Positions 34,072 through 43,748 of a DNA stretch of 64,000 nt are shown here, one piece after another (position 1 is the stretch's first letter; every line of letters starts with the position of its first letter). The notes beneath the pieces were generated by a model. The model saw only the letters and a list, made by a program, of their open reading frames with translations. It made no database searches and was not told where the DNA came from. The stretch comes from CAZTTG01 sp964615935 (GTDB lineage: Bacteria; Planctomycetota; UBA1135; GCA-002686595). The position numbers and the translations under genes were made by a program. The DNA is taken from contig CAZTTG010000016.1 of assembly GCA_964615935.1 (NCBI GenBank), positions 1-64,000 of the forward strand, given 5' to 3'.

Positions 34072-35847
34072 ATGACGCTCGGCGACCGACCCCTGCGCTG
34101 GCGCGGCCTGGTGGGCCTGGTGGCCCTCCTGGTCCTCGCGCGCGCGCTGCTCCTCCTGTCCCTGGGGGACGTCTTCTTCTACGGCGAGGAGCTGGAGAAG
34201 GGGACCGCCACCAAGGCCATGCTGGACGGCCTGGCGGTGCCGCACCACCAGCTCGCCTATCACTACTACGAGGGCGGGGGCTTCGTCACCAGCCACCTGA
34301 ACGCGCCCCTCTTCCTGGCCCTGGGGCCCTGCCTGCTGGCCCTCAAGCTGGTGGCCCTGCTCTTCGCCGTGGCCATCCTGGCCTGCGGATGGCGCTTCGT
34401 GGGGCGCTTCTTCGGCGCGAGGAGCGCGCTGCTGTTCGGCGTGCTGTTCGCGCTCTGCCCGGAGAGCATGCAGAAGATCTCCCTCCTGAACCTGGGGATC
34501 CACTACCAGGCGCTGCTCTTCACGATCCTGGTGCTGCACTTCAGCTTCCGGGTGGTCTTCGAGGAGGACCGGCGCCCGATGAGCTTCTTCCTGCTGGGGC
34601 TCTGCGCGGGCTTCGGCACCTATTTCAGCTACCAGGTCGCGCTCACCTGCGCCTTCGCCGGCCTGCTCATCCTGCTTCGCTGCCCGCGGGTCCTGGTCTG
34701 CCGGGGCTCGGTCGCCGGCTGGATCGGCCTGGGCGTGGGGCTCGCGCCGCTGGGGGTCATGTGGCTGCTCGTGGGCCGGGAGATCCTCGACATCCACGGC
34801 GCCTCCCTGGCCGGGGGCGAGGGCGGGGGGCTCGGCGCCCTGCGCGCCTTCCTGCGTTCCCTCTTCCTGGGCCGCGAGGCGCGCGAGCTGGCGGCGCCGG
34901 TGCTCTACCCCCTGCTCCTCCTGGCCTGCCTGGCGGCCGGCCTCCGGGCGGGCCGACTCCGCGGACCCGCCCTGGCCCTCTTCCTGTACCTGCTGTTCTT
35001 CCTGGCCTCCTACGCGCTGAGCGGCTTCGCCGTGGCCGAGGTCCGGCACGACTTCTACCTCGCCCGGCTGAGCCAGGCGTGGCTCCTGTGCAGTCTCCTG
35101 CTGGCGGTCCTGCTGCCGAGGCTCTCGGGCCCGGTGGGGCGGCGGCTCCGCGGGCCGGCGGCGGTCCTGCTGGCGGGGATCGGCATCTGGCACGCCCTGG
35201 CCCTCGCCGGCGCGGGTCGCCCGCAGTCCCCCCTGGCCAACCTCCGCCTGCTCGGCGAGTCGCCGGGCTACGACTATCCCCAGTACTTCGCGAAGGTGAA
35301 GGACCACCTCGAGGGGGACGACGCCGGGAAGCTCCGCATCCTGCTCGGCTTTCGGGAGGAGGACCCCCGCGAGCTGCGGGCCGCCGCCGCCCTGGCGCTC
35401 TTCTCCCAGGGGAACCGCTCCCTGGCCGAGATCGAGGCGAGCTGCCGCGCGGTGGAGCCCGACGGATGGCCCGACTTCCTCCTGGGGCTGAGGTACTGGC
35501 TGCGGCAGCGGCACCACGGGGCCAATCCGGATCCGGCGGTGCGCTTCGCCGAGCTGGAGGGCTACCCGCCCGCCGACCGGCCATACCTGGCCGAGGGCCT
35601 CGGGCGGTTGGGGCTGGGCGTGAAGATCCGCGAGGATTGGCTGCAACGCGAGGCTTCCTGGCGGCCGAAGCGATTCCACGAGGAGTACCTGCAGGGAGTC
35701 GGCTGGCGCGTGCACCGGCACCTGCCCTGGCGGCTGCGTCCCGATCTCGCCCTGGCCTTCATCGAGGGCGTGGAGCCCGCGTCGAGCCGGCACCTGCTGC
35801 TGCGCGGCTACCGCCGGGCCGCGCTGGACGGGCGCCTCTCCAGGTGA
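34072..35847 (+). CDS. Polytopic membrane protein, possible GT-C glycosyltransferase, 591 aa
   Basis: About eleven transmembrane helices in the first 390 residues resemble the GT-C (PMT/ArnT) fold. An acidic first loop reads GDVFFYGEELEKGTATKAML. The last 190 residues are soluble, helical and charged (PQYFAKVKDHLEGDDAGKLRILLG and onward), perhaps a degenerate repeat domain. No family can be named with certainty. The ATG at 34072 has a gagga site 5 nt upstream. It is divergent from the TMTC-like gene with 135 nt between starts, so the two may belong to the same cell-surface glycan process. A GC hairpin follows the stop. Confidence 0.6.
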   Translation: MTLGDRPLRWRGLVGLVALLVLARALLLLSLGDVFFYGEELEKGTATKAMLDGLAVPHHQLAYHYYEGGGFVTSHLNAPLFLALGPCLLALKLVALLFAVAILACGWRFVGRFFGARSALLFGVLFALCPESMQKISLLNLGIHYQALLFTILVLHFSFRVVFEEDRRPMSFFLLGLCAGFGTYFSYQVALTCAFAGLLILLRCPRVLVCRGSVAGWIGLGVGLAPLGVMWLLVGREILDIHGASLAGGEGGGLGALRAFLRSLFLGREARELAAPVLYPLLLLACLAAGLRAGRLRGPALALFLYLLFFLASYALSGFAVAEVRHDFYLARLSQAWLLCSLLLAVLLPRLSGPVGRRLRGPAAVLLAGIGIWHALALAGAGRPQSPLANLRLLGESPGYDYPQYFAKVKDHLEGDDAGKLRILLGFREEDPRELRAAAALALFSQGNRSLAEIEASCRAVEPDGWPDFLLGLRYWLRQRHHGANPDPAVRFAELEGYPPADRPYLAEGLGRLGLGVKIREDWLQREASWRPKRFHEEYLQGVGWRVHRHLPWRLRPDLALAFIEGVEPASSRHLLLRGYRRAALDGRLSR

Positions 35848-35852
35848 GATCC

Positions 35853-35874
35853 GGCGGGCGCTCCGACGCCCGCC
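35853..35874 (+). terminator. Perfect 8-bp GC hairpin after the GT-C-like gene
   Basis: GGCGGGCG and CGCCCGCC enclose the loop CTCCGA, 5 nt after the stop codon. No U-tract follows, but the position is right for a terminator. Confidence 0.5.
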
Positions 35875-36019
35875 GAACGCGCCGGTATTGAAGCCCTCAT
35901 TGAGGGCGATAAAGAGCCGTTATGCTTGACTGGTCTACACCATTCAGGTACTTGACCCGCCCACTGGTCCGCTCTTAACGTGAGAGGGCGTTTCTCCACG
36001 CATTGCCGTCCCGGATCCG
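35875..36019 (+). promoter_or_regulatory. AT-richer leader of the signalling-transport block
   Basis: This 145-nt stretch is clearly richer in A and T than its surroundings. It contains a 6-bp hairpin GCCCTC-ATT-GAGGGC (35893-35907) and two possible -35 boxes, TTGACT (35926-35931) and TTGACC (35953-35958). The second is 17 nt from CTTAACG. No -10 matches well, so the exact promoter is not decided; an alternative sigma factor is possible. Confidence 0.4.
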
Positions 36020-37768
<1,749 letters not shown>

Positions 37769-37780
37769 GGAGAGTGAACG

Positions 37781-38212
37781 ATGTCCGACGTGAACGTGCT
37801 GCTGGTGGACGACGAGGTCCCCTTCGTGGAGACCATGACCAAGCGCCTGAGCCGCCGGGGGGTCAATGTCTCTACGGCGCACAGCGGGCAGGAGGCCCTG
37901 GAGGCGGTCGGCCGGGAGGCCGTCCTCGAGGTGGTGATCCTGGACGTGAAGATGCCCGGCATGGACGGCATCGACACCCTGCGGGAGATCAAGAAGGGAC
38001 ACCCCCTGGTGGAGGTGATCATGCTCACCGGCCACGCGACGGTCGAGTCGGCCATCGAGGGGATGAAGCTGGGGGCCTTCGACTACCTGCTGAAGCCGTG
38101 CGACATCGACGTCCTCCTGGGCAAGGTGAAGGAGGCCGCCGATCGCAAGTGGGCCCACGAGGAGAAGATCCAGGAGGCACGCATCCGGGAGATCACCCGG
38201 CGTCGCGAGTGA
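37781..38212 (+). CDS. Single-domain response regulator 1 of the signalling block, 143 aa
   Basis: Receiver domain with the acidic pair in VLLVDDEVPF, phosphoacceptor Asp55 in VVILDVKMPGMDG, IMLTGHATVESAIEGM and the Lys in YLLKPCDI. The 20 residues after the receiver fold are charged and helical, with no DNA-binding domain. It is strongly similar to the third receiver of the block (VKMPGMDG, HPLVEVIMLTGHA), a sign of duplication. It starts 12 nt after the histidine kinase. Confidence 0.93.
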   Translation: MSDVNVLLVDDEVPFVETMTKRLSRRGVNVSTAHSGQEALEAVGREAVLEVVILDVKMPGMDGIDTLREIKKGHPLVEVIMLTGHATVESAIEGMKLGAFDYLLKPCDIDVLLGKVKEAADRKWAHEEKIQEARIREITRRRE

Positions 38213-38242
38213 GACGCCGGTCGACCCCCGAAGGACGCCGCC

Positions 38243-38617
38243 ATGGAACGGGACATCCGACTGCTCCTCGTCGACGACGAAGAGGCCTACGTGCGGGTGC
38301 TCACCAACCGCCTCTCGCGGCGGAAGGTCGAGGTCACCGCGGCCACCAGCGGGGCGCGGGCCATCCAGATCGCCCGCGAGCGCGACTTCGACGTGGCCGT
38401 GGTGGACCTCAAGATGGAGGACATGGACGGCATCGAGGTGCTCAAGGTGTTCAAGAAGATGATCCCCGCCACGGCGGTGATCATCCTGACCGGGCACGGC
38501 TCGGAGCAGGCCGCCAAGGAGGGCATCCAGTGCGGTGCCTACGACTACCTCACCAAACCCTGTGAGCTCGAAGAGCTGCTGAGCAAGATCCGCGAGGCGG
38601 CCCAGCCAAGGAAGTGA
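38243..38617 (+). CDS. Single-domain response regulator 2 of the signalling block, 124 aa
   Basis: Receiver domain with LLLVDDEEAYVRVL, phosphoacceptor Asp55 in AVVDLKMEDMDG, VIILTGHGSEQAAKEGI and Lys in YLTKPCEL. It lacks the C-terminal charged tail of its two neighbours and differs more from them than they do from each other, so it may be the middle step of a relay. Its last codons overlap the GTG start of the next receiver gene by 4 nt. Confidence 0.93.
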   Translation: MERDIRLLLVDDEEAYVRVLTNRLSRRKVEVTAATSGARAIQIARERDFDVAVVDLKMEDMDGIEVLKVFKKMIPATAVIILTGHGSEQAAKEGIQCGAYDYLTKPCELEELLSKIREAAQPRK

Positions 38618-39045
38618 GCGGAGTGGAAATCGGAAAGATCCTCCTGGTCGACGACGAGGTCGACTATCTGGAAACGCTGATCAAGCGCCTGGTCCGGCGC
38701 GGCGTCGAAGCCTGCGCCGTGCACAGCGGCGAGGCGGCCCTGGAGCACCTGGGACAGGAGCCGGCGGACGTGGTGGTGCTCGACGTGAAGATGCCCGGCA
38801 TGGACGGGCTGGAGGCGCTCCGGCAGATCAAGGAGCGCCATCCCCTGGTGGAGGTGATCATGCTCACCGGCCACGCCAACGTGGAGGTGGCCATCGAGGG
38901 GATGGAGCTGGGGGCCTTCGACTACCTGATGAAGCCCACCGAGCTGGACGAGCTCCTGTTCAAGCTGCAGGACGCCTGCGCCCGCAAAGCGCTCCAGGAG
39001 GGCAAGATCCGCGGGATGAAGGAGGGACGCGAGGCAGGGGAGTGA
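38614..39045 (+). CDS. Single-domain response regulator 3 of the signalling block, 143 aa
   Basis: Receiver domain with ILLVDDEVDYLETL, phosphoacceptor Asp57 in VVLDVKMPGMDG, HPLVEVIMLTGHANVEVAIEG and Lys in YLMKPTEL. A charged helical tail (ACARKALQEGKIRGMKEGR) follows, as in receiver 1. GTG start within the previous stop (GTGA), so translation is coupled. The permease gene starts 58 nt downstream. Confidence 0.93.
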   Translation: MSGVEIGKILLVDDEVDYLETLIKRLVRRGVEACAVHSGEAALEHLGQEPADVVVLDVKMPGMDGLEALRQIKERHPLVEVIMLTGHANVEVAIEGMELGAFDYLMKPTELDELLFKLQDACARKALQEGKIRGMKEGREAGE

Positions 39046-39103
39046 GGAGCCCCGCCGGCGTGAGTCCACAAGGGAGATCCGGAACGAAAGGGACGGCAAC
39101 AGG

Positions 39104-40390
39104 GTGAGCTTCTTCAAGGAATGGGGCCGGTTCATGATGCACGGGGCGCGAGCCCACGCGCGGTGGGAGATCGAGATGTCCAACACGATCCTCCGCGACC
39201 GCCGGAGGCTGATCGTGCTGGGCCTCTTGATTCTCCCGATCCTGGTCGGAGGAGTGGCCTTCGCGTCCGAGATCGGCGAGGCCATGCCGGAGTTCCTCGG
39301 GGGCAAGAAGGCCTACTCCCCGGCCTTCTTCTCGATGGGGATCTTCATCGCCTCCATCCTGATCGGGCTGGCAGCGGGCCTCATCACCGGCTGCATCGGC
39401 GCCGGCGGCGGTTTCATCATCGCCCCGGCCCTGATGAGCGCCGGGATCAAGGGCATCCTGGCGGTGGGCACGGACCTCTTCCACATCTTCGCCAAGGCGA
39501 TCATGGGGAGCGTGATCCACCGCAAGCTGGGCAACGTCTCGGTGCCCCTGGCGGTCATCTTCCTCATCGGGGCCATCGCCGGGGCGACCATCGGCGGGAT
39601 GATCAACCGGGTCATCTACGAGATCAGCCCGGTGATGAGCGACGCCTTCATCACCACCATCTACGTGCTGATGCTGGGGATGCTGGGGGCCTACGCGCTG
39701 ACCGACTTCCTCAAGGCCCGCGGGCGACAGGACACCGGAGGAGCCCACGGCGGCGGCGAGGGGGCCGACCTGGGCGCCCTCCCGCGCAAGCTGCAGGGGG
39801 TCAAGATCCCGCCCATGGTCACCTTCGACCGGGGCCTGATCCCGGGCGGGCGGAGCATCTCCTCGGTCTTCCTGATCCTGAGCGGCGGGCTGGTGGGCTT
39901 CGCCGCCGCGATCATGGGGGTCGGCGGGGGCTTCCTCACCTTCCCCATCTTCGTCTACGTGCTGGGCGTCTCCTCCATGACCACGGTGGGGACCGACATC
40001 TTCCAGATCGTCTTCACCGCCGGCTACGCGGCCCTCAGCTACGCCGTGTTCGGCTTCATCTTCTACACCCTGGCCATGGGCATGCTCCTGGGCTCCCTGG
40101 TGGGCATCCAGATCGGCGCCATGGTCACCAAGGTGGTCAAGGGGATCACCATCCGGGGCTTCTACGCCATGGCCGTGCTGGCGGGCTTCGTCAATCGGGC
40201 CTTCGCCCTGCCCGGCAAGCTCTCCGAGATGGAGTTCATCCACCTGTCGAAGGGGACCGTGTCGGTGCTGGACCGGATCGGGACCTGGTCGTTCTTCATC
40301 GTGATCGGGATCTTCGGGGTGTGGGTGATCGGGACCTTCTTCAAGAACCTGGGGAACCTCGCCGGAGAGGAGGCCTCCCATGGCGCGTGA
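39104..40390 (+). CDS. TauE/SafE (TSUP) family permease, 428 aa
   Basis: Anion exporter/permease family linked to sulfite, sulfoacetate or other organosulfur export. After a 45-residue N-terminal cytoplasmic part there are about eight helices in two homologous halves. Each half has the family repeat: ITGCIGAGGGFIIAPAL with VGTDLFHIFAKA, and AAIMGVGGGFLTFPIF with VGTDIFQIVFTAG. A charged cytoplasmic loop (about 205-245) lies between the halves. Start at GTG 39104; no in-frame ATG fits before the first conserved part. It overlaps the small membrane protein gene by 11 nt. Confidence 0.9.
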   Translation: MSFFKEWGRFMMHGARAHARWEIEMSNTILRDRRRLIVLGLLILPILVGGVAFASEIGEAMPEFLGGKKAYSPAFFSMGIFIASILIGLAAGLITGCIGAGGGFIIAPALMSAGIKGILAVGTDLFHIFAKAIMGSVIHRKLGNVSVPLAVIFLIGAIAGATIGGMINRVIYEISPVMSDAFITTIYVLMLGMLGAYALTDFLKARGRQDTGGAHGGGEGADLGALPRKLQGVKIPPMVTFDRGLIPGGRSISSVFLILSGGLVGFAAAIMGVGGGFLTFPIFVYVLGVSSMTTVGTDIFQIVFTAGYAALSYAVFGFIFYTLAMGMLLGSLVGIQIGAMVTKVVKGITIRGFYAMAVLAGFVNRAFALPGKLSEMEFIHLSKGTVSVLDRIGTWSFFIVIGIFGVWVIGTFFKNLGNLAGEEASHGA

Positions 40391-41060
40391 GCGGGGCAAG
40401 CTGATCGCCGGGGCCCTCCTCCTGGCGGGCTTCGTCGTGATCCTGGTGGGCATGTTCCTGCCGCTGGTGGGCGGACAGAACGCCCTGCGGCACATGGACG
40501 CCATGTTCAACTCCATCGCCAAGGGCTCGGCGGACTACATCCCCGACCTGGTGGAGGATGTCGCGGAGCGGTCCGAGGCGGCCGTGGAGGTCACCCTCGA
40601 TCTGGGGAGCGAGGAGCGCGCGTCGGAGGTGAGCCAGGTGCTCACGACTCGGGGCGTTCCCTGCCAGAGATCGGGATCGAGCCTGGCGGTGCAGGGCGAG
40701 CTGGGGAGCATCCTGAGCGGCTGCTTGGAGGACTCGGGCGACATGTTCGAGAACCAGGGCGAGCTCCTGCAGGCCCGCCACGGCCTCGAGGGCAAGCGCG
40801 TACTCCACGACTGGTGGCTGGCCCTGAAGGAGATGGACAAGGACCTCAAGCGCCAGAAGATGTTCGCCGAGGCCAAGTTCGTCACGACGATCAACAAGAA
40901 GGCCGTGGAGTGCGCCTACAACTTCTACGGGGTGGAGGCGCGCCGGATCTCCGGGTACGTCCTGGAGGTCGTCCTGGCGCTGCTCTTCTACGTCGTCTAC
41001 ACGGTCTGGTACGGCTTCGCGATCATGTACCTGTTCGAGGGAGCCGGCCTCAAGCTCTAG
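40380..41060 (+). CDS. Small two-helix membrane protein of unknown function, 226 aa
   Basis: I do not recognise it. One hydrophobic helix lies at each end (about 9-31, LIAGALLLAGFVVILVGMFLPLV, and 196-220, VLEVVLALLFYVVYTVWYGFAIM). Between them is a helical domain of about 160 residues probably outside the cytoplasm, with Cys at PCQRSG, SGCLED and VECAYN. The topology resembles four-helix-bundle sensor or chaperone domains. It overlaps the permease stop by 11 nt and precedes the PEP-synthase-like gene by 63 nt, so it is probably an accessory subunit of this module. Confidence 0.7.
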   Translation: MARERGKLIAGALLLAGFVVILVGMFLPLVGGQNALRHMDAMFNSIAKGSADYIPDLVEDVAERSEAAVEVTLDLGSEERASEVSQVLTTRGVPCQRSGSSLAVQGELGSILSGCLEDSGDMFENQGELLQARHGLEGKRVLHDWWLALKEMDKDLKRQKMFAEAKFVTTINKKAVECAYNFYGVEARRISGYVLEVVLALLFYVVYTVWYGFAIMYLFEGAGLKL

Positions 41061-41123
41061 TGCAGCCACCCGGGATCAGGCGGTGAGGAGGGCACCTGCG
41101 AGCGGCCGGGGGGGCCGGAGACC

Positions 41124-43748
41124 ATGGGCCGCATCCGAGACCGCCTGAGGGAGCTGCTGAGCCGCCGGCGCCGTGCGTCGGAGGCCGACGTGGAGGAGCT
41201 CCGGAGGGCCTTCCGGCACCGCTACCAGGAGTTCAAACTGCTCCTGGGAGCCAACAGCCGGGCCCTGGCGGTCATGGCCGAGATCGACCGCGCCCTGGCG
41301 GGGACGACGCCCTACGGGATGACCTGGGTCCGGGCCCAGTGCACCCGCAGCGCCACGCACGTCTTCCAGATCGCCAAGCACCTGGACGAGCTGGCCTCCG
41401 GCCGGTACGGGGAGCTCGACGAGCGCTTCCGGGACATCCAGGGCCAGATCGAGCCCTTCCTGCAGGAGGTCGCCTCCGAGCACGGGGGCGATCTGGCGCT
41501 CCGGCTGGGAGCGGTGGACAAGGGCCAGGCGGACCAGGTCGGGGGCAAGATGGCCAACCTGGGCGAGATCCACCGACACCTGGGGCTGGCCGTCCCGGCG
41601 GGCTTCGCGATCACGGCCGCGGGCTACCGGCTGTTCATGGAGCACTCCGACCTCGCCTCCGAGATCGACCGGCGCATCCAGGCCGCCGACGCCGAGAGCC
41701 TGGACGAGCTGGTGGGGCTGTCCAGCTCGATCCGCCGGCTGATCCTGGACGCCGAACTCCCCCCCTCGCTGAAGCGGACCCTCTCCGATCAGTACCACCT
41801 GCTGGAGGAGCAGGAGGGCGAGGGGATCACCCTGGCGGTCCGCAGTAGCGCGCTGGGGGAGGACATGGCGGGGACCTCCTTCGCCGGTCAGTACCGCTCC
41901 GAGCTCAACGTGAGCGGGGACGACCTGGAGCGCGCCTACCGGGGGGTGGTCGCCAGCAAGTACGGCCTGCCGGCGATGACCTACCGGCTGTCACGGGGGA
42001 TCCGCGACGAGGACGTGGCCATGTGCGTCGGCTTCCTGCGGATGATCGACGCCCGGGCGGGGGGAGTGCTGTACTCCCGCAATCCGGTGGACATCCGGGA
42101 CGACTCGGTCCTCATCAACTCGGCCTGGGGCCTGTCCAACGTGGTCGTGGACGGCCGGACGCCGGTGGACCACTTCGTCGTCTCCCGCGCCGAGCCCCTG
42201 CGCATCGCCAGCCGGGAGATCGCCGACCAGGAGCGCAAGTCCGTGTGCGCGCCGGACGAGGGCCTCGAGTACGTCGAGCTGGACGGTGAGGATCGGCACC
42301 GCCCGTCGCTGGACGACGAGAGGATCCTCGAGCTCGCCCGGGTGGCCATCCGCCTGGAGGAGCACTACGGGGCCCCCCAGGACGTCGAGTGGGCCCTGGG
42401 CGCGGACGGTTCGATCACCATCCTGCAGTGCCGCCCGCTGCAGCAGGAGGAGGTCGCCGAGCGCGGCGCGGGGGGGGCCGCCTGCGGCCCGACCCTCCTC
42501 GAGGGCGGCGTGACCGCCGCGCGGGGGGTGGCGGCGGGACCCGTCTGCCCGGTCGCCAGGGAGGTCGACGTGCTGCGCTTCCCCGAGGGCGGCGTGCTGG
42601 TGGCGCTGCAGGCCCTGCCCCGCTGGGCCCCCGCCCTGTGCCGGGCGGCGGCCGTGGTCTGCGAGCAGGGGACGGTCACCTGCCACCTGGCCAACGTCGC
42701 GCGGGAGCTGGGGGTGCCGGCCCTCTTCGGGGTCGAGGGGGCCGCGCGGGAGCTGGCGGCCGAGCAGGTGATCACCGTCGACGCCGACGGACGCAGCCTC
42801 TACGAGGGACGGATCGAGGCCCTGCTGGAGCTGGTGCATCCCGCTCGCAACCTAATGGAGGGGAGCCCGGTCCACGCGGCCCTGGAGGGCGCCGCCCGGC
42901 TCATCGTGCCCCTGACCCTCATCGATCCGGACGCCGCCGAGTTCCGGCCGGAGAGCTGCCAGACACTGCACGACATCACCCGCTTCTGCCACGAGAAGGC
43001 GGTGCAGGAGATGTTCCGCTTCGGGAGGGACCACCACTTCCCCGAGCGCTCCAGCAAGCAGCTCTTCTGCGAGGTGCCCATGCAGTGGTGGGTCCTCAAC
43101 CTGGACGACGGCTTCCAGGAGGAGGTGGAGGGCAAGTACGTCCGGATCGAGAACATCTCCTCCATCCCCATGCTGGCCCTGTGGGAGGGGATCACCGCCG
43201 TGCCCTGGGAGGGCCCGCCGCCCATCGACGGCAAGGGCTTCATGTCGGTGATGTTCGGCGCGACCGCCAACACCGCCCTCTCCACCGGGGTGCGCTCGCG
43301 GTACAGCGACCGGAACTACTTCATGATCTCCCGCAACTTCCTGAGCCTGAGCTCGCGCCTGGGAGCCCACTTCTCGATCGTGGAGACCATCGTCAGCGAG
43401 CGGCTGGCGGAGAACTACATCAGCTTCCAGTTCAAGGGGGGCGCGGCCGACCTCACGCGGCGCCTCCTGCGGGTCGAGTTCGTGCGGGAGATCCTGGAGG
43501 AGTACGGCTTCCTGGTGAAGGTCAACCGGGACAACCTGATCGCCCGCATGGAGGGCTTCGACGAGGAGCACATGAAGGGGCGGCTGCGGATCCTGGGCTA
43601 CCTGGCGATCCACACCCGGCAGATCGACATGATCATGGCCAACGAGGCGCTGGTGGACCGCTACCGCGCCAAGTTCCACGGGGACATCGGGGCTCTGCTG
43701 GCTGAGGGGGGGCCCCCGGACGCGGCGGCGGGCCTCACTCCACGTTGA
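41124..43748 (+). CDS. PEP/pyruvate-binding phosphotransfer protein with unusual C-terminal domain, 874 aa
   Basis: Residues 1-130 are a helical N-terminal region. From about 130 to 445 runs a PEP-synthase-type ATP-grasp nucleotide-binding domain (VGGKMANLGEIHRHLGLAVPAGFAIT, LAVRSSALGEDMAGTSFAGQY, DVEWALGADGSITILQCRP). A phosphohistidine swivelling domain follows (about 460-565), with the His in CEQGTVTCHLANVARELGVPALFG; the usual TSH is here TCH (Cys520-His521). The C-terminal 300 residues are not the TIM-barrel PEP/pyruvate domain and I cannot assign them (MQWWVLNLDDGFQEEV, GKYVRIENISSIPM). It probably moves phosphate from ATP to His and on to an unknown acceptor. It overlaps the convergent radical SAM gene by 14 nt. 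Confidence 0.82.
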   Translation: MGRIRDRLRELLSRRRRASEADVEELRRAFRHRYQEFKLLLGANSRALAVMAEIDRALAGTTPYGMTWVRAQCTRSATHVFQIAKHLDELASGRYGELDERFRDIQGQIEPFLQEVASEHGGDLALRLGAVDKGQADQVGGKMANLGEIHRHLGLAVPAGFAITAAGYRLFMEHSDLASEIDRRIQAADAESLDELVGLSSSIRRLILDAELPPSLKRTLSDQYHLLEEQEGEGITLAVRSSALGEDMAGTSFAGQYRSELNVSGDDLERAYRGVVASKYGLPAMTYRLSRGIRDEDVAMCVGFLRMIDARAGGVLYSRNPVDIRDDSVLINSAWGLSNVVVDGRTPVDHFVVSRAEPLRIASREIADQERKSVCAPDEGLEYVELDGEDRHRPSLDDERILELARVAIRLEEHYGAPQDVEWALGADGSITILQCRPLQQEEVAERGAGGAACGPTLLEGGVTAARGVAAGPVCPVAREVDVLRFPEGGVLVALQALPRWAPALCRAAAVVCEQGTVTCHLANVARELGVPALFGVEGAARELAAEQVITVDADGRSLYEGRIEALLELVHPARNLMEGSPVHAALEGAARLIVPLTLIDPDAAEFRPESCQTLHDITRFCHEKAVQEMFRFGRDHHFPERSSKQLFCEVPMQWWVLNLDDGFQEEVEGKYVRIENISSIPMLALWEGITAVPWEGPPPIDGKGFMSVMFGATANTALSTGVRSRYSDRNYFMISRNFLSLSSRLGAHFSIVETIVSERLAENYISFQFKGGAADLTRRLLRVEFVREILEEYGFLVKVNRDNLIARMEGFDEEHMKGRLRILGYLAIHTRQIDMIMANEALVDRYRAKFHGDIGALLAEGGPPDAAAGLTPR

